Below are positions 1-8,669 of a stretch of DNA of 28,561 nt, one piece after another. The translations under genes and the position numbers were made by a program. The DNA is taken from positions 1 through 28,561 of the forward strand of contig JAOPGA020001282.1 of assembly GCA_026419775.2 (NCBI GenBank). Reading direction: 5' to 3'. The DNA is from Acrasis kona. Its lineage: Eukaryota > Heterolobosea > Eutetramitea > Acrasida > Acrasidae. The stretch's first letter is position 1, and every line of letters starts with the position of its first letter. The notes beneath the pieces were generated by a model. It made no database searches, had not been told where the DNA came from, and saw nothing but the letters and a program-made list of their open reading frames with translations.

Positions 1-368
1 TAATGTGTTTAGCAGTATAATAATCGAAAACTTACACCAATTTCTTGGTAATAATGTGAAAGTAGTTTGTTCTCCTTTTTAGCACCATCGCATCTATACT
101 TGAATTAGTGTTTGTTGAGTGTAACGATCATACTGTTAGTGATATCCTTTTCTTAATGCCATTGTCAATTATCTGACCATAAAATATCTATTAAATGGTA
201 AGATATGATGATCGCAGAGGTGCTTACGTATTGATTTTCGGTTATTGTTAATTGCCATCAGCAGTTCAATATTCAATTTTAAAAGCCCCGGGACCAATAG
301 GGTAATAGCTCAATTACAACCTACAAACAATAAAAAGACTTTGAAATGATTTTAGAAACAAGATTTAT
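1..368. other. Non-coding flank, AT-rich
   Basis: I see no credible reading frame, RNA gene or repeat here. The only functional-looking element is the poly(A) signal of the minus-strand gene that ends at 369. Confidence 0.5.
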
Positions 369-369
369 T
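364..369 (-). terminator. Poly(A) signal overlapping stop codon
   Basis: Reads AATAAA on the minus strand and shares one base with the TAA stop of the gene ending at 369. The same stop/poly(A) overlap recurs at several other genes in the window, which supports this locus being, or having been, a transcribed gene. Confidence 0.5.
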
Positions 370-1692
370 TAAAGGTGAGCACCTCTGTAGTACTCTTCAC
401 TGTCATCATCCGAAGAGCATTCAGAGTTGTTACCATCTATATCGGAGTCATCTGTTACAGGGTCTGTATTTTCTTCGATCCAATCTGTCTTCCTCTTTTT
501 ACCCCTATATGACAACTCATCGTTATTAAGGTACAACAAATCGTATTGATACTTGATGCTATTAATTGAACTGATTTCAAATGTGTCCAAATTCATAATT
601 AATTTTGCAAATTCAACATTTAAAACAGGAATATCAAAGCGTCTAAACTTCATCATGAAAAAGGACAACGACGGATATTCTTTTTCCAGTAGTGATTTTT
701 TTGTTTTGGTGAAGCACTTGTCAAAAATACCCTCTAACCATATCGCCGTGACCAAGACAGATAATTGCGTTTAATTGACGTAAATACAATCTCCACCTTT
801 CAAATCTGGTGTAGAAAGAGAACAAGAAGCCTGGGGTGGTAGCGCTATCATTTTTGTCCCAGTGTTCCGCAGACAAAGCGTTATATAACCTTAAATAGAA
901 CACCGGTAGTATGAATGGATATGCCTCGCGCACATTCTCCGGCAAATTAGATCTGGCATGCTCTAATCTCAACAATGTTGTTGGGTCAGTCTCCTTCAAT
1001 TGTTTGAGTATCACTTCCTGTAACATCTTCAATGCTTTAAATGTGTCGTCTCGTATGGTTGAAAATTTTTTCTTGTGCACTAAAGAGTTCAAATTTTTAG
1101 AGTATGGCCGAATCTCATTATTGCTTTTCTGAAATCCAACTCCAAAAACCACTTGCGCTACTTTTCTATCGTGGTCAAAGCATAATTTAAAGCCGCCATG
1201 ATCTTCAGTGCTTCTTAGTAGCCGAAAAGCCTCGTCTCTATCGTAGTCATTCTTGAGCACGGTGTAGTCAATAAGCTTGGCCGACGAATTGCCAGAGTTG
1301 GTTTCAACGACTTCATCTTCCCCAGATATGAAACTCTTGTTTGGAGGGTTGCAGAAGAATTTGTTTGCGGCGACGGATCAAGCGGGAAACTCACTGTTGT
1401 TTTTTTTGTTTTTGTTGCAAGTTCAACTTTGGGCACCGTTAACGAACGGTTCAGCCGCGCACTGTTTGTTGATAGTTGTCTTAAGTTTCGGTAGAAAGAA
1501 AGGCATATCTTTTTGGGGCCGAATCAGTATACGGTAGAAATGCTGCTCTTAGGTACTACTCAAACTTCAAATTGCGACGGCATTCTTTTTTACAGTGTCC
1601 GCGATCAAATAGTACGTGCTTTTTACGTATTGATAGAATTTACGACGCTTGTCGTCGTCCCTGTAGTACTCCCTTACTTCAATAGTATCCAT
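369..1692 (-). pseudogene. Unrecognised protein gene with several frame breaks
   Basis: I do not recognise the family. Reading on the minus strand, a frame starts at ATG 1692 (MDTIEVREYYRDDDKRRKFY) and crosses a likely 38-nt GT-AG intron at 1556-1593. It continues as YLRAAFLPYTDSAPKRYAF and then breaks in a Ser/Thr/Lys-rich stretch at about 1300-1500. A long frame (about 1365-721) follows, with FKLCFDHDRKVAQVVFGVGF and an alpha-helical, Leu/Arg-rich segment. That frame stops at TTT TGA near 734 and resumes one base later to an acidic Asp/Glu/Ser tail ending at 369. The clear break near 734 is a +1 shift at five T. At least two more shifts are needed near 1300-1460. Regular composition over the joined frames argues for one former or mis-sequenced gene of roughly 430 residues. 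Pseudogene and raw-read errors are both possible. Confidence 0.45.
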
Positions 1693-2111
1693 TTTACAAC
1701 TGAGAATTTGTGTGTTGGAAAAGTGTATGTGCCGGGGTGTGCCGAGAATATTTTTTTGAGAGAACTCATCAAAAGCTTGTGTAGAGCAAGAATACATAAA
1801 AAGTATTGTTGGGCTTGTTTGGTCCTTCAAGATTTCAAATAATTTTAATGATTTCGCCTACTTATATCCCTAGTAACACCATTAGAATATGATCCATAGT
1901 ATGATCCAAACTATGAGCAATCAAATGATTCTATTTATAATCCATTTTTTGATCGCAAATATGATCAATAACAAGATGGATCATAGGTTGATCGATTTTA
2001 TGATTGGTGTCGATCAAAACAGATTTGCAAAGTTGTCGACAGGTCAGTTGAAAAGTATGAAATTGTAACAAGGTTTATAATTAGAAATGTATTCATCCTT
2101 ATAGCCAGGAA
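1693..2111. other. Divergent intergenic region
   Basis: It lies between the start of the minus-strand gene (1692) and the DHH gene start (2112), so it should hold both promoters. It contains a cluster of GATC-centred motifs, listed separately. I see no coding sequence beyond an open extension of the minus-strand frame up to about 1830. Confidence 0.5.
1889..2015. repeat. GATC-rich degenerate motif cluster
   Basis: Seven GATC sites start at 1891, 1903, 1951, 1963, 1979, 1990 and 2012, far above chance for about 125 bp. Several are part of ATGATCCA. ATGATCCAT at 1889-1897 has its exact inverted partner ATGGATCAT at 1976-1984. It sits 97-223 bp upstream of the DHH start codon. A regulatory role is inferred only from position. 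Confidence 0.5.
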
Positions 2112-3406
2112 ATGAAAAGAGAGCTGAGTCCAACATTGAAGACTGAACCAGAATCTAAATTTTGTAGACAGGAGTGGCCTGCAAGTTCAGAAAAATTAGA
2201 GGAATCAAGGCAGTTTTTAATAGATACTTCGAAATCGTCACATCCAGTTTTGATTGTACCCGATAGAGATGCAGACGGATTATGTGCTTCACTTATCGTG
2301 ATGAAAACATTACAGTACCTTGGAAGGAATAGTTCAGACTTTGTAATTCACTTCATTCAAAAAGGTGGGACGGTGCATGATGAGTTTGAGAGGAAACAAA
2401 TGCAAGACAAACTTGGTCAGGAAGGATTCATTTACGTTGTAGACTCTGGATCAAGAGGTGGCCGTGCAATTGTAGATGGTGAAAAGAGGAGAACAATTAT
2501 TATAGATCACCACTTTTCGACCGAATTTCCTGAAAATTCTTTGGTAAGTTTCATCACACATTTTCTTGAATTAATAACGCAAAAGGCTCTTAATGCAAGT
2601 CACTACGAACCTGTAGCGACGTCATCATTACTGTCGTACATACTTTGTAAAGATTTACATCCATTAGTGGGACAGGAATGTGCTTGGTTGGCCATAACTG
2701 GAACGTACGGCGACCTCAGCGCTAGTACGAAATTTACTGATTTTCCAAATTGTGATCACCTAGAAGATGTAGCAAAAAAGATTGGCAAAAAGAATTTCAG
2801 CGAAACAGTTAGTCTGTTAAATGCTCCAAGGAGGTCTCCAGAATGTAACGCTATTGTGGCGTGGAATCTACTTGTAAAGGCGTCAGGTCCGACAGACATT
2901 ATTGGCAATAAAAGATTAGAACAAGTAAGACAATTTGTACAAATGGAAACTGAGAAGTGGTCACATGTGAAACCTGTGTTCTCAAAAGATGGTAAAATAG
3001 CCATTCTTACAATAAAATGTGAATCGCAGGTACATCCTGTTATCGCTCAAAAATGGGCTACCTTTTTAAAATCTAGTAAACTTGAACTTGTTGCCTGTGC
3101 TAATGTTGATTATATGCCTGGTAGAGTTAATTTTTCATGTCGTATTGCTCGTTGTGCAGTCACAAGGGGAGATGATGTCAATTTGATTAGTTTATTAAAG
3201 GAATATGCAAATAAGAAGGAGGGCCTTCCAGAAAGGATTCGAGGGGACATAAGCAGGCCACAGGTGGCAGCATACCGAAGGACCTGTGGGACGAACTTTG
3301 TGAAGTGATGGAAATTGGAGTCAAGAACGAGAAAAAGACTCCTCAAGCAAAACCCATTCAAAAAAACCTATTAACCAATTACTTTCAAAAGAAGAGTTCA
3401 TCTTAA
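2112..3406 (+). CDS. DHH/DHHA1 family phosphoesterase
   Basis: Predicted DHH-superfamily metal-dependent phosphoesterase, the superfamily of RecJ, exopolyphosphatase and oligonucleases. The DHH domain shows DRDADGLCAS (residues 51-60), VVDSGSRGG, IDHH (131-134) and TGTYGDL. The C-terminal DHHA1 glycine motif GGHKQATGG is present but in a shifted frame. The first frame runs into a spurious end at 3308; after a -1 shift at four G (3243-3246) the reading continues through GGHKQATGG and DLWDELCEV to TAA at 3404-3406. One missing G explains this best. An intron at 2544-2585 (42 nt, GTAAGT...AAAAG) is stop-free and a multiple of three, so it reads as 14 false codons; removing it gives FPENSLALNASHYEPVATSS, which fits the family. 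The product is about 417 residues. The tail LLTNYFQKK resembles a PCNA-binding box. Substrate unknown. AATAAA lies at 3419. Confidence 0.85.
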
Positions 3407-3791
3407 TGTTGTGATATTAATAAATAAAGAGCATTTATCAATCTAGACTATCCTCACTTGGTTTGATGTGTTCGTAGGTGTCATTAGATTATTTACATCG
3501 AATTTGGAAGTGCAGCAACATTAGAGAACAGGCATTAATCCCAGTGAAAAAAACCAATGAGTATCTCACCAGTATGTTAATATTTTAGACTACACCGCAA
3601 CTAAAATTCAATGCGTTAAACGGGAATCGAACCCGTGTCGCGAGCTTGGAAGGCTAGCATTCTACCACTATACCATTAACGCACATAAAATTAGAAATCA
3701 ATTATATCTTATCTCATCAGAAATTACTAAGTTCAAAAAACTTAATATATCAGTTGTCTAGATAACTATTTCGAAAATTAATAAATTAAAC
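3407..3791. other. Intergenic, contains tRNA-Gly
   Basis: It holds the DHH poly(A) signal (3419-3424) and the minus-strand tRNA-Gly. Otherwise it is AT-rich with nothing else recognisable. Confidence 0.6.
3612..3682 (-). tRNA. tRNA-Gly (anticodon TCC)
   Basis: The minus strand folds as a 71-nt tRNA. The acceptor stem GCGTTAA pairs with TTAACGC and is followed by discriminator A. The D arm GGTATAGTGGTAGAA is typical of eukaryotic glycine tRNAs. The anticodon loop is CTTCCAA, and the T arm ACGGGTTCGATTCCCGT pairs perfectly. No intron and no encoded CCA. The anticodon stem CTAGC/GCTCG has one U-C mismatch (28-42), as I align it. The A box and B box of the RNA polymerase III promoter are intact. 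Confidence 0.95.
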
Positions 3792-5091
3792 ATGAGCAAA
3801 CGAAGGAACAAGAAGACGAAGAAAAGGGAAAATCAACGTTTAAAGACGGCAACAAACCCAACCATTATCGGTGTAAATGCTGAAGGTCAACCTGGAGTAC
3901 AGAACCAGGAGGTTATAGAGGCGATCGTTGATATACCAGAGGAACGCATTGAGGAGAGGTCCGCTCAATATAACAGCCCAAGCATTCTCGATGATCTCAT
4001 GGAGAATACTACTTTCCACACGCCCCAACAAACATCCATACAGTCATTAGATGACTTTCTTAGTGCCCCTTTGCCACTAATTAGTAACGATATTTAGTAG
4101 TTGTGATTATTAACTGATTAGACTTATTAGATGATAACTCCGTCAACGCACTCGTCGAACCACTTATGGTGCCACGTAAAATGAATTTGAAGTTCACTAC
4201 GGTAAGCCATTACTACTCCTGATGTTAATTGTTTAGATAGAGGAATCAAATCAAGACAGTATCGCCACTTTGGGGAATTTGCGCCAAATAACGGACACAA
4301 ACAACGCCAACATGTTTCAAATCCAAGAGCAGCACAACGCCAGTGTGGATAGCCTCAACGCCAGTGTGGATAGCCTCAACGCCAGTGTGGATAGCCTCAA
4401 CGCCAACATGTTGCGAATGCAAGAGCAGCACAACGCCAACATGTTGCGAATGCAAGAGCAGCACAACGCCGACATGTGTCGAATGCAAGAGCAGCACAAC
4501 GCCAGTGTGGTCAACTTCAGGAACGAAATTAATGTTCTTCAAAGCCAGGTCGCGGACCTCTACAAATTCACCTCTGACAAGGAGGCGATATTGGCAGCCA
4601 GTGACTTATTGACTTATTTCATAGAAGCCGCCAATACAGCCGCTATTGATTTTTTAAGAGAGGATCGAGGACTTGTCTACGATTATAGCACTGCAAAAGC
4701 GGAGAGGTTCAAAAGGGTCAACGACTTGTGGTGGGATGCGGCCGCGTACGACCTCAATATGGTGTACAGGGTTGCGAGCGACCTTAAACAGTCGCTGAGG
4801 AACAAGCAAGCGCATGTGTGGATGCCATACCTGCTCAATGTGGACCCTGAGCTTTTCAAGAGAGTCATCAGAGGAGAAGCGCTAACCACAGAGTTGTACC
4901 GTGAATTTGTTGTTGCTATCATCAGACAGGTGTTGATGCCAACCCAACAGCAGGAAAGGGTGATCTGCCAGTACGTGGAGGTCGTCTTCAATTTTGGCCT
5001 CAATAAAACAAAGTCCCACGGCGATTTGTTGGAAGATCTTGCGGACAAATTGTACTACTACCTACAAGATTGGGAAACCGGCACTGTATAA
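3792..5091 (+). CDS. Coiled-coil protein with 7/11-residue repeat array
   Basis: Unrecognised family, about 408 residues in three exons: 3792-4083, 4122-4201 and 4237-5091. The introns are 38 nt (4084-4121, GTAACG...GATTAG) and 35 nt (4202-4236, GTAAGC...TTTAG). Removing them joins three open frames in phase, and the total is an exact codon multiple. The N-terminus is strongly basic (MSKRRNKKTKKRENQ), a possible nuclear or nucleolar signal. A polar linker follows, then an internal repeat block (4303-4497) built from NASVDSL heptads and NANMLRMQEQH hendecads, both coiled-coil periods. A non-repetitive helical C-terminal domain comes last (FIEAANTAAIDFLRED, WWDAAAYDLNMVYRVASDLK). AATAAA at 5170 would serve its mRNA. 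Splicing is inferred from frame continuity and intron size. Function unknown. Confidence 0.7.
4303..4497 (+). repeat. In-frame tandem array of 33- and 21-bp units
   Basis: Units in order are 33 bp (4303-4335), three identical 21-bp copies (4336-4356, 4357-4377, 4378-4398), then three 33-bp copies (4399-4431, 4432-4464, 4465-4497), of which the first two are identical. All begin AACGCC and encode NASVDSL or NANMLRMQEQH-type repeats. The nucleotide identity implies recent duplication. Confidence 0.95.
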
Positions 5092-5525
5092 TAGAGACTC
5101 GATGGTGAAAGACAAGCATCATTTTTGTGACACATCTTCCTCTAATCCTCTTGTAAAGGGTGAAAACCCAATAAACCCTCTCTTTCTTTTGTGACATTGT
5201 AATCGTAAACAACAATTAAAATATTTCGTGAACACATAGTTTGTCGACGTTATTGTCTTATCAACATCCAATGTTATGTATGCGTAAGAACGTGTAGGCT
5301 GTCTATTCAGACATTAACTGGTCAAAACAACTCTATGTGAGTATAAAAATGAAAATGCCATTCCCAAGCGTTAAAAGTATGGGCATGTCTTCTAGACATT
5401 AAACAGGGAATATAACAAACAATAGAAAACAATTAATTAGAAATAGAAATAGATTAAAATAAAATATTTATTACCCATTATCTGGCCCGAGACGTCAGAA
5501 ACTTTGACGCTTTACACGGTATTAA
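5092..5525. other. Convergent 3' intergenic region
   Basis: It lies between two converging genes. AATAAA at 5170-5175 faces the plus-strand gene. TTTATT at 5467-5472 is the minus-strand signal for the gene ending at 5526. No other feature seen. Confidence 0.5.
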
Positions 5526-6011
5526 TTATTTCTTCCGGGAAGACTTCTTTGCTGAGCCATCGTTGAGCTTGGTCTTTTTGGTGCGTTCGTTGTTCGCCAT
5601 TGTGGTGTCGCTGTCGCTGTCGGGGATATATTCTTCGTCCTCCTTGTTGCTCTTTGACCTTCTCTTAGCTCCTTCCTTAGAAGTCTCGCTCCCATCCCCT
5701 GTTGCATCCAAACTATCCTGATCAAGCAAACCCTGGCTGGTTCTGCTTGGCCCGTTAAACTTGCCTAGTGCGGCTAGTAATTGGACGGACAGTGCGTTGC
5801 TTGTGTCCAAACGCTCCTGAAGGTTAGATTTGAAATCGGCAACCTCTTCGATAACCCTGTCGACCTTCGTGATGGTTTCAGCCCCATTGACTTGGACTTG
5901 TTTCAACCCAGTCTCCAAGGCCCCCACTCTATCTTTGAGTCTAATGAATTCCTCATTGTCGTGATTAGTGGAGTTGTTGTTGTTGTTGTTGATGTTGTTT
6001 TTGTTGCTCAT
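5526..6011 (-). CDS. Small Asn-rich coiled-coil protein
   Basis: An uninterrupted 161-residue frame from ATG 6011, with an upstream in-frame extension that lacks ATG. The N-terminus is a polyasparagine run (MSNKNNINNNNNNS) encoded mostly by AAC repeats. A heptad-like coiled coil follows (IRLKDRVGALETGLKQVQ, ITKVDRVIEEVADFKSNL). The tail is acidic, then basic (KKTKLNDGSAKKSSRKK), resembling a nuclear localisation signal. A poly(A) signal lies at 5467-5472 on the same strand. No family is recognised. It lies downstream of, and on the same strand as, the LINE remnant, so an ORF1-like origin is conceivable but unsupported. Confidence 0.5.
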   Translation of the reverse strand: MSNKNNINNNNNNSTNHDNEEFIRLKDRVGALETGLKQVQVNGAETITKVDRVIEEVADFKSNLQERLDTSNALSVQLLAALGKFNGPSRTSQGLLDQDSLDATGDGSETSKEGAKRRSKSNKEDEEYIPDSDSDTTMANNERTKKTKLNDGSAKKSSRKK

Positions 6012-6388
6012 GTATTTCTTTTTATTATCCCAAAAGGACAACCTACTCTGTAGGATTGGATCTTGAAATCTTTCATTAGCCCCATGATTAGTTTTCGCGG
6101 TACTAATCTTCCTGTCTCTTTGCTTTTAAAGAGTACTGGTATGGTGTTTTTTGCTGCTTGGCCGTGGACGATGGCGAATCTTGCTTCCGGTCTTTCTTTT
6201 TCAATAGCGTCGTTCAGTGCACCCTTTGAATCGAAGATGACGGTCGCCGTAAAGAAACTTGGTGATACCAAAATCTCCTCGATGCTGTCACCGTCGGCAA
6301 AGTCGAACCCATCCCTAATCATATCTTTAAGGTTTTCGTATGACATTTCCATGTCTTTGTAGTCAAGGGTCCCGCAAATGACAATCAT
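6008..6388 (-). CDS. Uncertain 126-residue ORF next to LINE remnant
   Basis: Starts at ATG 6388, overlapping by ATGA the stop that ends the RNase H-like frame, and runs to 6008, overlapping the start of the downstream Asn-rich gene by four bases. The product (MIVICGTLDYKDMEMSYENL..., TATVIFDSKGALNDAIEK, PRKLIMGLMKDFKIQSYRVG) has an alternating beta/alpha look that loosely recalls the RRM-like and C-terminal parts of L1-type ORF1 proteins. The resemblance is weak and the gene order would be unusual for such an element. It could also be a host exon or chance. Confidence 0.3.
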   Translation of the reverse strand: MIVICGTLDYKDMEMSYENLKDMIRDGFDFADGDSIEEILVSPSFFTATVIFDSKGALNDAIEKERPEARFAIVHGQAAKNTIPVLFKSKETGRLVPRKLIMGLMKDFKIQSYRVGCPFGIIKRNT

Positions 6389-6882
6389 GATGAGTCACAA
6401 GGTGGAATGGCAAAAGATTTGGTACACACCATAATATTTGTTTTTTGTTTTTTAACTATAATCGCACCTCCGGCATTCTTCTTTGGTCCCTTGAATGACG
6501 CATCGGCATGGATAATTAGTCTGCCCCTCGACGATGGAATTGGTTTGATTATGTTCCATTTTTCGTTTGGGAAGGAGATTACTTTCCCCTTCTCCGAGTT
6601 GAATGTTGAGAAATGTAGGCCTAGTGTTTTCATTGTGTTAAGCGCTTTCATGCATGGACTTTTAGAGTTTTGAGAACACTTTCCACCAGATGCAATCTTG
6701 ATTTCGTTTATGGTAGAATTTCGAGCTGGTTCGAAGGTGTTGTTAAGGTTGTGGAGAAGTGTTGAGATTGTTGCTTGTTCGAATATTTCTTGACTAGTCC
6801 TAAGACCAACACCGAGGTCCTTTTGGCTTTGATGGAGGTGAATCGAGTGGGTTCTCTTGTTGAGGCACAAAGCTTCCCTCAA
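6385..6882 (-). pseudogene. LINE connector and partial RNase H
   Basis: A 165-residue frame continuing the LINE downstream of the RT. REALCLNKRTHSIHLHQSQ and KDLGVGLRT match the usual post-RT connector ending in a GlGL-type motif. RLIIHADASFKGPKKNAGGA is the first strand of an RNase H fold with its first Asp. The rest of RNase H is absent, so the domain could not be active. Confidence 0.7.
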
Positions 6883-7094
6883 GCATGATCTGATAGTTTT
6901 ATCAATCTCCTTGAGGCTCCCTGTCGAGAGCGCTCCAAGAGATGCTTTGTATCTAAGGGAACCATATGCAACCGATAATGTTCACGACGTGTTTGGGGTG
7001 TATTCTCTGTAAATTATATTCTGCTTTTCCTTAATTTGTTTCTTAATTTGCATTCCAATGATCCTGTTTTTAGGGCTATAGTACACTTGATATC

Positions 7095-8039
7095 CTAGGT
7101 TTTGTTTATTTTCATTCCCAGGAAGGTTGCAATTTCTTTAATAATGTTGTATGCCTTTTCTCTCTTCTTTTTGGAACCTGAAACCAATGTCATATCGTCT
7201 GCAAAGGAGAGAATGTTAAGCCTTGAGCTGTACGAGACTCTGAACCCTAAACCTGCTTTGCGTAATGCTCTATTGATAATTTCGGTATAAATGTTGAACA
7301 TATAGGGTGATGTTGGATCACCTTGTGGAAGTCCCTTGTGGAAATCAACCTTCTCTGTTAAACCATATCCTGTTTTAATCCGCACCGAATGATTTTTGTA
7401 AAGTTTTTGGAACGTATTTATAACTTTTTTAGGGAATTTCATCTTAATCTCCATCAGTTTATCGTGGCGTACAGATCCATATGCATCTTCGAAGTCGATG
7501 AGTGTGATGTAAATGGATTTCTTCTTCCTCTTTGCGTAGTTTATGGCGTGTTGAAGTGTACTGGCTAGGTCGGAGCACCTCCCTTTTTTCACAAAACCTC
7601 TTTGTGCCTCGGAAATAACGTCCTCTCTGGTGGTCGCATCTATTAGTCTTTGATTTAGAATGGAGGCAAAGATTCTATACATGATGGGTAGTACCGCTAT
7701 TGGCCTGAAACTTTTGACCTCAAGCATCTGTTCTGGGCTACTATGAGTTGGTTTAGAGCCGTCAAAAGCAATAGATAGTCCTAGCCGACTTGCTAGGTCG
7801 TTTAATCTTTTGGCTCTAGGCACGTCTTTCGAAATATTAACGTTGATATCTCCTACCACAATTGAGTCCCATTTGGATTGGTTTGCTTGAGCAACCCACG
7901 CCTCTATATCCTGTTCAACTTTCTTGGATGTAACTTCAGATTTGTTGTGTGAAGGGTTGCATGGTAAATAGGTTCCAACGATCAATGTATTTCTTTGAGC
8001 ACATCTCAGCGTCACTGAAACAGCCCTAGATGCGACCAA
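7095..8039 (-). pseudogene. LINE endonuclease-reverse transcriptase fragment
   Basis: A 314-residue open frame with no ATG at its 5' end, so it is truncated. About the first 95 residues are endonuclease; reverse transcriptase follows from VKSFRPIAVLP. Palm motifs are visible: FEDAYGSV (motif A), GLPQGDP (motif B), FADD (motif C), then FLGMKINKT (motif D/E region), where the frame ends. The polymerase core is surprisingly intact for a 5'-truncated, internally deleted copy. Confidence 0.85.
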
Positions 8040-8669
8040 CGTTCAAAATGCAACAAAATATTTTTTTTCGCATTCGCAAGTTTATTTCTTGTCCATGTGT
8101 TCAGAGTGTAGGCGTTTGGATGCTACCTCTTGTAGATGAAGCGATGATAGTTGTCAGTGGAGAATGGCGACTATTTTCGGTTTCATTCATTGTCATTTGT
8201 CAACAATCAGAGTTGAACCTAAAATGTGATTAATTAAGGCCGTCCGAATTAAACAATCTGTGTTGTACTTCATCAGGAATGTTCAATTAATGAGACAATC
8301 TTCGACGAAGTTTAATATCCATGACGGATGGTAATATACTTTAATAAATTTTATTTTCGCTTCCAGTGTCACGATTTAGTGCACGTAGTCGATAATTGTG
8401 TTCGAAGTTGAATAAATAAATATATTTTTGAATTTATAAGAGTGGCATTTTGTAGCTGTGGTTGAATAATGTCTTGTGTGAAAGTAGTGGCGTAACTGAT
8501 TCCTGTAAGCGCATAGGGTATCGTATTCAAATTAATAATTCGACTCTGGAACATTAATGCTCATCGGTTTATGTTTGATCTCACTAGCATTACTTCAAAA
8601 ATGACATCTGGAATCACTCCCAAAGCTTTCTGTCTCTTTATCATTTAAATTTGTAATCGATCAACCAAC
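8040..8669. other. Intergenic between LINE remnant and SDHAF3
   Basis: AT-rich, with no supported gene. The LINE sequence becomes unrecognisable upstream of about 8040, probably its 5' truncation point. The SDHAF3 promoter must lie in the last part. Confidence 0.5.

Larger units (their letters stand above)
6385..8039 (-). mobile_element. Degenerate non-LTR retrotransposon (LINE)
   Basis: Minus-strand LINE remnant. Around 8039-7745 lies the middle of an APE-type endonuclease (IVGTYLPCNPS, WDSIVVGDINVNI). It is fused directly to the reverse transcriptase (FRPIAVLPIMYRIFASILN, LIDFEDAYGSVRHDKL, GLPQGDPTSPYMFNIYTEI, the catalytic FADD). The endonuclease C-terminus and the RT N-terminus are missing, so an internal deletion joined them near 7740. 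After the RT frame stops at 7095 the connector domain continues in broken frames (about 7080-6700). Next comes an RNase H start (GRLIIHADASFKG) that ends early at 6385. No poly(A) tail or target-site duplication was recognised. The copy is non-autonomous. The exact clade cannot be assigned by eye. Confidence 0.85.

Noticed and set aside
1513-1842. 109-residue plus-strand ORF
   Set aside because: Antisense to the minus-strand exon with the better protein character and intron structure.
4246-4542. Minus-strand repeat protein ORF (HVGVVLLLHSQ units)
   Set aside because: It is the reverse complement of the coding 21/33-bp array in the coiled-coil gene.
6008-6050. 40-nt intron joining the 6008-6388 ORF to the Asn-rich gene
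   Set aside because: A GTAGGT...CATGAG segment of intron size exists, but splicing it leads into a glutamine frame that soon stops, so it does not join the two proteins.
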